This document shows positions 31,938 through 44,500 of a stretch of 64,000 bases of DNA, piece after piece. The DNA comes from Acanthococcus lagerstroemiae (taxonomy: Eukaryota > Arthropoda > Insecta > Hemiptera > Eriococcidae): positions 21,230,603 through 21,294,602 of the forward strand of contig CM063112.1 in NCBI GenBank assembly GCA_031841125.1, given 5' to 3'. The notes under the pieces were generated by a model. That model saw only the letters and a program-made list of their open reading frames with translations. It ran no database searches and was not told where the DNA came from. The stretch's first letter is position 1; every line of letters starts with the position of its first letter. The translations under genes were made by a program, and so were the position numbers.

Positions 31938-32990
31938 TTGCGTCCGGTACAATTTTAACATGTTTTAGTTGCGTCCCGTGAGAAGAAAAAAGATATGTGG
32001 GTCCCGTCCCGAGTGTAAAGAATAACGATAACGAGTTGCGTCCTGCTTCTCATCACCAGTCCTTCCTACTTTCTACCTGTTTTGTGTACATTTGGTCTGT
32101 ATGGCAATCATCTTTCGATTTTAAAAATAATCATCCGGGACATCATAATTTAGATCTCACATGATATCCACCAATAATCAAAAAATACACTTATATTAAC
32201 GATTGAAGCCCGAAAGGTACGCCATTTGGCGGACTGCTGTGAAATACTGATTAGAATAGCATAAACAGGATATTAAAATATGAGGATGTTGGAAATTTTC
32301 TGTTTTATTGAAATTTTTAAGCTACTTTTGTCTTGGAAACTACTTACGTGTTGTGTAACACTGGGGTACGTTCCCCAAAAAATCAGGCAAGGAAATTACA
32401 TTTTTTCGGCTTTGCACTTTTTGTTTTACTTCAAACTTCTTTGCTTAGTGCGAGCATCTATTAGTACAAAATTTTGGTGGTCTACACTTCCAAAAATGTA
32501 TGTTAAACGAAATAGCGTGCGTGGTAGTTCTTATAGAAATAGGCAACTGATCTACTTTGAACGTGAATAAATTATCTGGGATTCAAATTATCTTAGGAAG
32601 ATGATTTAAAGAGTTGATTTCATAATTCAGTGGGAGTTGATGTAAAAAAGTATTATTTGAACATGGACTATCAACAAAACGTAGACTACTGAGATTTTTG
32701 GAAAAACATTAACCTGTACATTTTAAAATAGTTGCAACACGTAAACCCAGTGATTTAAAATTCGTGGATAAGTAAAAATATTTGAATTTGAACATTTTGT
32801 GTTATTGAAAATTTTCGAGGTTCCAATACATATACCTACAATCTGTATGTTTCATTTCTTCGGACGCAATGTACCCTACATGTGGGACGGAACTCGCACA
32901 TCTTAATTTTTGCTGGGACGCAAATCGAACATCTTCATTTTTAAGCCGGGACGCAACTGATACGAAAATGGCTTTTCGGGACGCAACTAG
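31938..32990. mobile_element. Keyword-array fold-back element C (GTTGCGTCCCG)
   Basis: The left end carries TTGCGTCC-type units with GTC at 31942, 31973, 32006 and 32040. The right end carries the inverse GGGACGCAA with GAC at 32863, 32886, 32917, 32950 and 32980. Spacing is mostly 30-34, about twice that of elements A and B. Termini and TSD not resolved. The tRNA-like SINE head at 33012-33095 directly abuts the right array. Confidence 0.6.
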
Positions 32991-33011
32991 CAAACTACCG
33001 TCGAGATGTAG

Positions 33012-33095
33012 CGAGTTGCTACGTGGGCTCGAACCCGGGACTTCCGGATTCCGAGACCAGCGCGCGATCCACTCGGCCAAAAAGGACCCCCTTTC
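33012..33095 (-). mobile_element. tRNA-derived SINE head
   Basis: Minus strand shows an A-box-like TGGCCGAGTGG and a B box GGTTCGAGCCC at the right distance (about 35 nt). No acceptor-stem pairing typical of a working tRNA, so a SINE promoter or tRNA relic rather than a tRNA gene. The right keyword array of element C may be its body. Confidence 0.65.
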
Positions 33096-33439
33096 AGATG
33101 GATGATAGAAAGAAGTTTAAATCCGGTCGTGGTTGCAGCGGTGAACAAGCAGCGAATATGAATTATAATATGAGGAACGTGAAAAGAAGCCAATTCCAAC
33201 TGAAAAGCCAGAGGAAAAATAAATCTGAAATATTTTCTTGATATTTCAAAGCAAATCAAATCAAAATCTGTGTATTTTATTAAAAGTTTCAACAAGAATT
33301 TTTACAATGCACGAATGCGCAACCGCACGTACGGCGCCAATTAACACATACCTTAACTTAAACTTACAAAAAAATCACAATCATTACCGGTGAGTCCTGA
33401 GACGCATGCACCTTCCCATCCCATTTTGGCGGGGAATTT

Positions 33440-33990
33440 TTTTTTTCTTCCCTCGAATCCCAATTTTGAGAAACCTACCCATCAGTTTTCCTACTTATTC
33501 CTCGCCACTTTCCACTTTCCAGGTACTCGCGCCATGACCGTTTTATTTGCCTTACAGTTATCTCAGCGGCAACCTCCTGCAGTGCAGTTACCAATATTTC
33601 GGCTATTACTTCGGGAAGCTTACATCCGACTTGGTTTCTACTCGTTGACTTGAACCATCGTTTCTGTTCAGTACTCAATAGCCCTCTAACACGGGTCGAT
33701 GTTCCTGGCCTAACTCTTCTGTCAAACTTATCTTTGTTTCTTAACCAATATGCAAGAATAACTGTCTTATATAGGACCGCAAGCTTCAACACCTTTAGTT
33801 TTTCAAACCATTGCTCAGCGCTATCATATTTTCTTATTCCTATACATTTTTTATAGCTCTCTTTTGGGCTATTTCAATCGGCCGTAAAAGGCAAGCTGAG
33901 GTCTCCCCCCCCCAAAAAAAAAGCATTATACCATAACGGGAGGACAGATTCGAAAAGTGCGGTGTATATTTCTTTCAAGTAATTGTTGGG
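33440..33990 (-). pseudogene. LINE C-terminal fragment (Jockey/CR1-like)
   Basis: Minus-strand reading gives LKEIYTALFESVLPLWYNAF near 33965, then LKLAVLYKTVILAYWLRNKD and a basic C terminus ending SWREYLESGKW. The layout (ALFESVL...; L..L..LYK.......F) is that of the region after RT in several LINE clades. Frame breaks between parts; the clade is uncertain. Confidence 0.55.
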
Positions 33991-35039
33991 AAACAGTGTG
34001 GTGCGGTGAGGCTACTTTCTTGAAGAGCAACTCGTCGTGAGTAATTGGGGAGGGGCAAAAAACAAGGAAAAAGAAGAGAAAAGAAGGGAAACATTACACT
34101 AGATCGTGACTTTATGAGGAATGAATAATTCTTTATTATTGTTCATTCAATAATCATTTATCATTCCAATAATAATATGTAATTATAAAATGTAAAAATT
34201 TAGGCCTAATAATATTACATGTACGAATTCTGACTATTTTTTTAATAGTTTTGCGTAGGTACACTGGAGACACGTGCGCGTATTCATCTAATATTTGTTC
34301 GTTTGGAATCGAATCAAATACCTATGTCAATTTCTGATGCCAGAATCATCCTGTAGGACATCCATGGGTCCAACATTGAGCTGCGCGATGGATTTGTGAT
34401 GATTTTATTTTTGCTGAGAGCCCTCTGAACACTGCAGCTGGTGGCTGCTAATGAAACGAGTAAGTATTTTATATGTATAAGACAGTAAGGTTTCCAAAGG
34501 AAGATGACCGATTCAGTAATCTCAGTGGTTTTATGAAACCAGACGCTACCCATCTTTCTGCCAGCAAAGCTGCTATGTTTTCAATCTTACTGTCATCATC
34601 CAGAATCAGGATTGGGCTCATCCCTCTCTTCTCTTTCGGCTTCTTCATCCCATTCTTCTCTTTCTTTTTCATCCGCTGCTCCATGGTCTCCTTCTTCATC
34701 TCCATCCCGGATGTCTTCTTCTCCTTCCCGGGTTGTCTTTTCCTCCTGCATCTCCGTCTTCTTTTTTTCTTCGGTTACCTTCCTGTACACTTCATCACTC
34801 TTAAATCGTATCTCCTACTAGTTTCTCCTCTTTATATAAACCGCAGCGATGCGATCACGGTTTGTTAATATGACCTGACTCTGACTCGTGAAAAGGCGAT
34901 GTTGGGGCAGAAAAGTCAATTTTGAGATTTCAGATGATTCTTACAGGAAATTTCACGCTCTTTCGCATGGCTTTTACAGAAAAATTCCAAAAAATTTAGT
35001 TTGGTCAGAAAACGTTAATTTATGTAGTATATTTATACT

Positions 35040-35115
35040 TTTTTATTTATTTATTTATTAAACCTGGGTTAACGGCCGACCGATGCCTAATTAACCCGCC
35101 CAATTTTGGGCATTG
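35040..35115 (-). mobile_element. (TTTA)n LINE-type 3' tail
   Basis: TTTATTTATTTATTTATTAA followed by GGCCGACCGATGCC and CCCAATTTTGGGC. Similar to 21840-21905, so a dispersed 3' end of a minus-strand retroelement. Confidence 0.45.
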
Positions 35116-35214
35116 GTCTCCACCACCCTACCGTGATCTATTTTGGGCTACCCCCATCCATAACACAATCAGCCTATAAACAAAAAATTAAAACCGGTAA
35201 AAAACCCTTTGGAA

Positions 35215-35395
35215 AGAACAAAACAAAAACATTTTTTAACTTTAAATTTGGATTTTTTAATAGTCAAGGCCTAGCGAATGAAGAACGAATTATAGAATTG
35301 GAAAAGTATCTCGAAAAAACCGAATACGATATAATCAGAATGACGGAATGTAGGAGAAAGGGGAAGGGAGAATACTTGAAGGTGTTTGACTAAAT
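35215..35395 (+). pseudogene. RTE-like LINE endonuclease N-terminal fragment
   Basis: Reads FFNSQGLANEERIIELEKYL and YDIIRMTECRRKGKGE, matching the N-terminal motif of APE-type LINE endonucleases (N..GL......EL...L....DI....E.R..G). Only about 60 codons remain. Confidence 0.6.
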
Positions 35396-35650
35396 ACAAA
35401 AATAGTCTGATTGTAGCAGAGCATGGTTCCCTTCGGAAAGTCCTTCTTGGCTTCATCTAGTTCTTCTCACCATCTTGTTGGGACATTTTCTGCAATTTAA
35501 AATATCGGAAAACAGCATCAAGAAAGGTCAGAAAAAAACAACACGTCATTTTATTCACAATTTTCTGTTAGATTATTGGCATAGTTGTACTTACCGGAGT
35601 TACACGCAGAAACATTTTTCAAGTGAGCCAGTGTTCCTAGAGCCATTAAA

Positions 35651-35848
35651 CTAATTTGTCGTCAATGACTCTAGGAACACTGACTCATTCTTGCACTTTC
35701 CAACATGACGTCGTATACCCTCAGATGGGGTGAAGAAACGCCTGTTGTTTATTTCAGGTTTCCAAATTATTACATACAATTTGGGGAAAAACAAGAAAAT
35801 CAGCATGATTAACGAATTCGTTGACGAACACAGGCACAACGTTATTAC
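35651..35848 (-). CDS. Gene A exon 11: TM7 and C-terminal tail
   Basis: 198 bp including the TAG stop. Acceptor TTACAG|GTAATAAC. Encodes TM7 ending in FFPKLYVIIWKPE, the mGluR PK.Y.I...P.. signature, then a basic tail of about 40 residues. The stop codon lies in the loop of an 18-bp inverted repeat (35625-35642 with 35669-35686). A strong donor (CCG|GTAAGT) at 35595 lies downstream of the stop. Confidence 0.85.
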   Translation of the reverse strand, partial: VITLCLCSSTNSLIMLIFLFFPKLYVIIWKPEINNRRFFTPSEGIRRHVGKCKNESVFLESLTTN

Positions 35849-38800
35849 CTGTAATAATAAAATTGATTTCCGTTACAACTAAAGCTGTAAGTATCTACTT
35901 TTATTGAATCTTAAAAAATTACATGAATTACTCATAGGTAGGCTATACTGATACTTGCTAAGATTGATCATTTATAACCTTCACCTTGTATTCAGTATTG
36001 AAATAAATCAACCAAAATCCGAGCCACGTTATGCAGGTAGAGTACATCGAAAATCCGATGTACTTGGCCTCGTTGAAGTTATCTGGAACATTTCTGGTCC
36101 ATACTGCACAAGCAGTACTCAGCAGAATGAGAACTGACAAAAATAGATAATCAAACAGCCAAGTTTTCTCATCCATCCAACAGACATATCTGACTGAATT
36201 CGGTCTTGGACCGGAACAATACTTGTACGAAGTGCTTAGTTCTGTTGGCCGAAAATACAATCCGATGGAAACGACGATAAGTTGAAAGATCACCAATGTG
36301 GCCGTGAATATAATCTATGCGACAACAAATCAAGTTATGAAATTTATAATTTTAAGAACTATATACCTTACAATTATTTAATTTTAATGAGCCCGACCGC
36401 ATACTTTAGATAGACTATAATAATCATCCCTGAGCATCACGAAGATTTGAAGAACATGATTAGGAAATATGTACCTATCATGAAACACCATACTAACCTG
36501 TGATTCTATTGACATGAACCTCATCTTCATCTTGGGAAATTCTCCTTTCGATAAAGCTAACAACCTTGCTATTCTTACAGTCTTAACCAGCAAAGCTGCG
36601 TACATGGTCGCGAAACTAGAACTCAATAGGATTCTTAGGACAGAACAAGTAAATAGAGTACATTCCGCCATGTTTACGAATACTAGGCAATTGATGACAA
36701 TTATAGCGATTAATATAGTGAAACTAAGCTCTTTAGTCGAAGACTTGACCACAGGCGTGTTCCGATGTTTCACAAATACGATAAAAGACATCATCGCGAG
36801 ACCAATTACTGATAGCGAAAAGGTTGATGAGGTCAGCATTTCTGGATCATCCCATTTCAGCTTTATAACTGGTAATTTTTCACACCCTGAAATGAAGAAA
36901 AGTAGCAGATTTCAACTGGGGCAATTTTACTTTAAATTAGTCAGATATTCAGGCCCGCTCTGTACAAGGGTTTGCTAAGCACGTGATACCGATGTGTATA
37001 TTGTATAACACTCACTGGTTAGATCATCATTTGGCCATTCATCGTCCATACATGAAACACAGCTAGCATTAGTATTGATCGTATTGTTCAAGTCAAAGAT
37101 CATCCTTGGCTCCCGACATGCATTTACGCACACCCAACAGCAAGGTGTTGCGGGGTCCGGAATAATCTAGGTCAGAATAAATTTGGTACAAGTCAAGTGA
37201 TACAGGGTGGTTCACGAACTGTCCCGCAGTATCCTTCTTAACTGTGAGGTGAAGTCGGATCGAGGCAGGGCGGACGGATCTTCAAGTCTTGAGATCTAAT
37301 TATGGTGAGAATAAATTTATCCTCCCAAAATGAAGAGTTTAAACGTCCTACCAACTTTGGAATTGTAACTAGTATTTGGGCCTCCAAGATACGAACTTTT
37401 TTATCCGAAATTAGGCAACATTTTGATACGAAAATTGTTTTTGAAGGACGCACTTTTTTGTTGCTCAACGAGAAAAACAAAGCACTTGATACTGAAAAAA
37501 CAATGTTGATGATTTTCCTCTTTTTATTCAAAGAACGGCTACGTGTTTCCTTCCTTTCCTCGAAGACAAAAATGTGAGTTCTTCTCACTGAAGTGAAGAG
37601 ACACAATTGTCCTTACTTTCCTTGAGAAAGGAACAAGTTTTTCTGCCTTCTACAAAAGGGATGAAATTTATTTCATTCATGAAAGGGAAGGGGAAATTTT
37701 CTTCTTTTCCTGAAAGGAAAAAAAAACGAAGCTCTTCTCATTGAAGAAAAATTAATATTCAATCTCGTTTCTCCAAAAAAAAAAAAAAAAAAAAAAGTAG
37801 CGACAGATTTTCAGATAATATTAAGGAAGCGTTCTTTCCTAATAGGACCATTTAAAATTTCGAATAATAGCCATTGTCGTTTGGTTGCGTCCAATTACCC
37901 CTCTCTCCCATACCGACAGATAATCAAAAGGAATTAAGATGAACATACAGTATGTACTCATTGTTGAAAACCCGCCGCAGCAGAAGGCAAGGCGGCAACA
38001 TAAGCTGTCTCGAGAGGGAACTTCGGGGCTAAAGGTAATTCCGGTAAAGATGACACACCCTAGAAAATGCCACACCTCTAAAATTTAAGTTTTTCCAGTT
38101 CGTGTGAAAAAATAATATAAAATAAGTGCTCGAATACAAGAACATAAAAAATATAGAACCCCAATTCCTAGAAGAGGAGAGGTGGCAACTATATTGTACA
38201 AAAGTTGAAAAATAACAAATCTCCGGGAAATGATAACAAAACTAATGAACATATAAAATTAACAAGTAAAGAAATGATTAAAATGTTGACAACTCTATTT
38301 AACACCATTCTAAAAACTAGTGAAATTTCCAAGAGGTCATACATATTTGATTAAAAATTATAGACCAATAAGCTTAAGCCTACAACCTTTAAAATATTTT
38401 CCAAATTAGCAAAAACAAAACCAAAACCAAAAATTAATAAGACAACAACCCTTAGAACAAGCTGGCTTCAGAAACGGTTTCTCTACATGAGACCATCTAC
38501 ATACACATCATAAACCAGGTAGGTAACTGAAAAGGCCCTCGAATATAATCTCCCCATGTTTATTGCTTTTTACGACTACAATAAAGCCTTTTACCCCTTA
38601 AAATATCCTTTTATACTGAAATCATTGGAAAACCAAGGAGTACCCTCAATATTTATTAAAAAAATAATATGTAAAAGGACGTGAAAACATGTATAAAAAC
38701 TGATATACATAAGAACACGTGATTCGAAGTTCAAGAGCTATGTAGAAACTATATTACATAGCGTTTACTGATAAGCTTTTTTCAACGTGAGTACACATTT

Positions 38801-41475
38801 TTGAATCAGGGGCCCAATTTTGAAAAATTCTACTTTGTACGTTCTTTCCAGCGATACTAATAACTCATTTTGTTTACAAATGTTGGTTGGTGCCCTTTCG
38901 TTGAATATCGTCCAGTTATTAGCATCGTTGGAAAGAGCGTGAAAGGTAGAATTTTCTAAAATTAGGGTTTCCGATACATCATGCGTATCCATGTTGGAAA
39001 AGGCTTATCAGTAAACGCTATGTCTGTAAACCAGTATATTATTGAATGACTTTTAATATTACGTTTTCTCAGAAAACAGATTTTGTCACTTGGTCAGTTT
39101 TTGCTTAACAGCGTCGAACAGGCAGTGATGGAAAGCGATTCAATAACGCTTCCACATTTCAAGTTTACTTTTGACCTTGAAAAATGAAACTTGCGCTTTC
39201 GGCTTTTCTCTTTTTCAACGTTTATTTTGCTTTTCACTTCCCACATTTTAAAAACTTCTGGCTTAAAACTTTTTGCTTTCCGCTTTTGTCAAAACTCAAA
39301 TACTCAAAAACAACAAGGATGAAAAGAGTCAAGAGTCCATTGAATAAAATTCAAAAATCACATTAAAAATCATCTCACCAATTAAGTAAAAAGCGAATTG
39401 AATAAAACTTTTTGCTTTTCGCTTTCCCGTTACCTGTGTTGCTTTTTGCTTGCACTTTTCGCTTTCAAAAATTCGAATAATTCAAAAGCTTTTTACTTAA
39501 AACTTTTCGCTTTTCAATTTCTTTCCATCAGTGCCAACAAGACTTTTATTACTCTAAGGCGGTTGCCTACCTGCCCGTCTACGTTTGACGCGCTTCTTAT
39601 CAGCTTTGTAGGCAGTTTAACATTGGCTCTTATGGAGACCACACAAAAAACACTATTTTCTTTAAAAGTGTAATACGCCCCAGAATTACATATGCGGCCA
39701 TTGTGTGGTGGGGCCGGGTCCACCTGGCCAAAGTCAGAGAGGAACTAGACCACCTGCAAAGGCTCGCGTGCGTGATGACAACGGGGGCAATGAGTACGGT
39801 GCCGACGAAGGCACTAGAAAGGCTCCTAAACTTGCCACCACTTCACACTGCTATAGAAGCAGCTGCGATAATGGGGGCTTATCGTCTGGGTCAACCAAAC
39901 CTTCAGGCCCATAAAACAGGCCACAGAAGGATATGGGAGATGGCGGGGACGATAGACAAATGCTTTGGGATGCCAAAGGACAGAATTGCGATGGAACGCT
40001 TCTTTGACAAGCCATACCGTGCGCTGATATCCACATGGGAGGCTTGGGAGAAGAGGTGGCCAAGCATTCTAGGAAAAGAGGAGAATGTGTGGTTTGCAAA
40101 TGCCTCTAAGAATGACCAAGGTGTAGGAATCGGAATCACGAATGCAAAAGACACTGACAACTGTTCAGTGGCCCTGGGCGAGGACGTCACTATCCTCCAA
40201 GCAGAGATAATAGCGATCACGGTGGCCATTGATAGAAGTCAGCAGAAGGGCCTTGTTAATAAACAGATCTATATCTGTACAGACAGTCAATCGGCTATTA
40301 AGGTACTATCGTCACACCAAACTACATCTCTGGTGGTGGCTGAGTGTGTTAACAAACTATACATCCTTGCTCAGGAGAACCGGGTCACCATACTATAGAC
40401 ACTGGGACACTGCGGCATAAAAGGGAACATGATCGTGGGCAAGCAAGCGGAAAAGGGCATAAAAAAGGAACTGGCAACACCCAGGCCTTGTCTTCCTGTA
40501 CCATACAGCGTCTTAAAATCCAAAGTAAAGGCTTGGATAAGTAAGCAGACGGAAATGCACAGGCGGTTGGCCAGTGGCATGAACGTCAGCAAAACACTGA
40601 TAGGGGACACCCCCAGTAAGTATGCCAAGTTCCTATTAGGGCTTGACAAAAAACATGCAAGGCTCATGGTCGGACTACTAACCGGTCATGGGGCCACAAC
40701 ACACATGTGGTATAAAATAGGGAGTGGTAAGAAGCGGCTCCTGTAGGTACTGTGGAGAAGAGGAAGAAACCTCGATCCATATCATATGTCAATGCCCAGC
40801 AATAGCCGGGACAAGACGCGAAGCATTGGGGCTAGAGTATCCAGCACCCAGTGAAGTCAAAGGGATAGAGCTCAGTAAAATCCTCATTTTAGCTATAAAA
40901 GTGAAGCTACTAAGCTGATCCTTAACAGCAACTTGAGGAATAGTGCAGTGGACTCGGAAGTCTGAGCACTCGGCGCATACGGGGCCACCTCACACACAAA
41001 TGAAATAAAATAAAATGAAAGGGGAATCAAGGGGAACTGACGGGTTTCTGGGTAATCAGAGGGTAACCGAGGGTTGCAAATGGGAATCTTTTCCGCGAGT
41101 AACTAATTACGTATCGGGATGAGCAATATGCTACCAGTTACCTGGGTAACTAAAGGGGAACCAAGGGTAACTGATAGGTTTCTGAGTAATCTGAGGGTAA
41201 CCGAGGGTTGCAATTGGGTAACTTTTCCGCAGGTAACTAGAGGGTAACTGATTGCGTATCGGATATCCCATCTACTAGCCTCACCGGTATAGAAAATCAG
41301 CTCCAATGCATTTTTAATTGGTAAGTGGTCATTTTTAAATCGTGATAATTATATTTTGGCTTAGGTAAAACAATATGAAAATTTGACAGACCATTCATTT
41401 GGTTTTAAGTCTTATGAATAATTCTGGATAGGTACCACACATTTTCTGGAACGTGGTCATGTTTTTAGTTTCCTC

Positions 41476-41542
<67 letters not shown>

Positions 41543-44500
41543 ATACAAGGATGCTCCTTTAATCTTTTAGCCCAAAAACGGTATTCTGAAATCTAGAACT
41601 TTATTAGTGAGAAAAAGTCGCACATTTAAAAGGCGTGCGATGACTTCACCGGAATAACCTTACAGCAACTGGTAAACCTGAAGCGTTACTTCGTGTGTAT
41701 AGAAAAATTACCTTTTTCTGACCAGCCAAACATCGGTCAGAACATTTTGACTTGATCAGTTGAAGTTTACTTGTCATGTTTCCGAAAAAATCTGTCACAT
41801 CCATTTGATGCGTTGTGTAATTCCACTGCCCTCGCCCCGCTAAGATGAAATCTGATTTGTTATCATAATTCAATACCTCGAAATGAGGCCACAATAACTC
41901 ACGTAAACTGCAACGAAGCACATTTGAAAATGTACAAATATTTAAAAATGTAGCCGGGACAAAGATGGATAAGATGAAGCACTAACTGGACACTTATCAT
42001 TCAGATATTGGAAACTGGAATTAACATACAGAGTGTTTTACGAACTGGCCCCCAATAAATTTTTTTAACGAAGTCAAATTTTCGCTGAACACAAATGGAT
42101 CTTCAGGCGACAAAGTCTAGTCTTTTTCCAAATAAAAAAACAAGGGCCTCCCTCGAACGTACCACTAATTTAGGAATCCTGAATGGAAGCGTACCGAAAA
42201 AATAGCGATATAAAGGATCTTTCGGTCGCTGATATCGAATATCGTATCAGATTTTTGTTCCGGCTCCAATTTGGGTCCAAAACCCAAATTCTTGATTAAA
42301 AATGGGTAAAATTAAATTAGCTCTAAAATTAGAATAAAGTATCAAAATATGAGTTTCTTGGCTCGCTGATTTAGATTATCGCATCATATTTTTGATTGGA
42401 CTCAGATTTGGGCACAAAAATTAACATGTTAAACCCAAAATGGATAAAACTAAATAACTGGCTTTAGAATTTCAGCAACGAAAAATTAACGGGATGTTTT
42501 GGATCCCTGATTTTCGATATTGCATCGAATTTTTAATCCCGCCTTAATTTAGGATGAGATAGGATGCACAAACGTGTATAAACGATATACAAGCAATCAA
42601 AACTTGTCCGGGATCAAAAGTCTCAGTTCGAAAGGCTATATTTCCTTAGCCCTCGAAACTACCTCCAGTAATTATTGTACAAGGGGTTGCTATACAAATA
42701 ATGGAATATGCTCCACAAAAATGTGCAAGGGATGTACGAACGTGACAGTGGTTTGAGATGTCAGATTGAATATCGGGGGTTGTATTTCCACAGCCCCTGT
42801 AATACTCATTGGCGATTGCTGCAGGAAAGAAGTTCATGTACAAACATCCGGATTTGCTGTACAGATGTGTACAAAGCGTATAAAGAAATGTCACTAGTCC
42901 TGGGTCAAAATTACATCTATGGAGAGCCCTCATTTTCCCAACCCCGACTGACCATAAGCTGTAGATGAGACTTTGATGTACAAATTAGAGGATGTCCTGC
43001 ACAAACGAAATACAAAAGATTGAAGCACGTTTATACTCTGGGGCTGGAAAAATAAACTCCCTCCCCTACTTTTGAGGAGAAAATTTTTTCACACATAAAA
43101 AGAAATTGGACTTTCACTTCAAGTTCCTCGTTTACTTTGCATCGATCTCATTTCGCGTTCAAAAAAATGATGGTTGGTTATCTTTTTACACCATGTATTA
43201 TTCATCAACATTTGTGTGCATATAAAATTGCATACTCAATTCCCCGTAAATACTTCATTTAGCTCAACAATCAGTAGCGTAGTAAGTTAAATAATTATAA
43301 CTTCGGGTACAAATAACAGGTCATGCATGATTTCGTCTTATTGATCTTCATTTCTTTTTTTTTCTTTTTCTTTTTTTTAGTTGTTTTGTTTTGTGTCCTC
43401 GAGTAGCTTATGTCATTTCCTGTAATGTTTGTGGGTTGTTTTTTTTTTTTTGTATTTAACATCTTAAATTTTTGACTGTGAGATTTTTGTGTTTCTCGTT
43501 TTCCTTGAAAATAGATTTTCATTCTACGAAATGTGAAAAAAACAAGTGAAGAGGAGGCAAATTCGTGAAACACCCTGTATCATTGTATAAGCGAAATTGA
43601 CAGATCAGCATCTCGTCTACGGTTTTCCTAACGTACTAGTTACATTTGCCAAGTAAAATTGCCCCGCCCCCTCCTCCCTCCGAGATGAAATTTGGATTGT
43701 TGGGACTCACATTTGCGACGTAGATCAGTTTCTTAATTCTGGGGAATAAACTGAGTTTGTGACCCAAAGCGGGGCCCAGGTCGAAAATGTGATGTAATAT
43801 TTGAAATCAGCGACCACTCTTTCACCCCCCCCCTCCTCTATAAAAAAGTGAATGGATAATTTATTCAGGTTTTCAAACAGAATTAATTTTGACTATTTTT
43901 GGGTCTGAAATTTGAACTTTTGGCGGTCGGATTAATAATTTGAAGCGATATTTGAAATCAGCAATCCGAAAATCAAATATTTAGATATTTTGTTCGAGAC
44001 CTTTCTATTTAGGATTCCAAAGTCGGCGGTGCGTTCTGGCCTCCTTTTTGGGAAAGAAAATCTTTTACCAGCAAAGAAATTAGACGATCTCAATTAAGAA
44101 TTAAATATCACGTGAAGATCAGATTTCGCGATTAAGAATATACAATGAGAAGGGACCACTTTGTGAAACACTCTGTATTGGTTCAGATTTCATTTGAAGA
44201 AAATAAGTTTTAAAAAATAAATAAATACCTAAATGAATAAAAGTGACAAAAACATGAAATGTAAATTTCTTTAAATAAGAAATAATTGCTAAGTGTACTG
44301 TGGTCAGGGCTGGTGTTTTTTATTAAAGTAACAACAACATGATTGACTCACTTTTTTTCTTCTTTTTTTTTCAATTATTTAAATATGTTTTTTACTTACT
44401 TAAAGAAAACATCATCTTGAACGTATTCAAATATTCAAGTGTTTACTTTTTTTTACCAGGGAGCAGAAGAACAATAATTAACTTTAGTTATTTATTTTAA

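Noticed and set aside
33012..33095. Functional tRNA gene
   Set aside because: A and B boxes are present, but no complete cloverleaf or acceptor pairing could be built; SINE head preferred.
34300..34870. Glutamate/lysine-rich ORFs, with a faint hAT-dimerisation-like ATS..S..ALSKN..I segment on the minus strand
   Set aside because: Low-complexity GAA/TTC composition explains most of it; the similarity to hAT transposase is too weak to annotate.
35215..38690. One RTE element spanning the endonuclease piece (35215) and RT piece (38185)
   Set aside because: Gene A exons 8-11 lie between them, so two independent fragments is the simpler reading.
37201..43576. A single 6.4-kb mariner-like element using the ends at 37203 and 43574
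   Set aside because: It would enclose gene A exon 7, so the two termini more likely belong to separate truncated copies.
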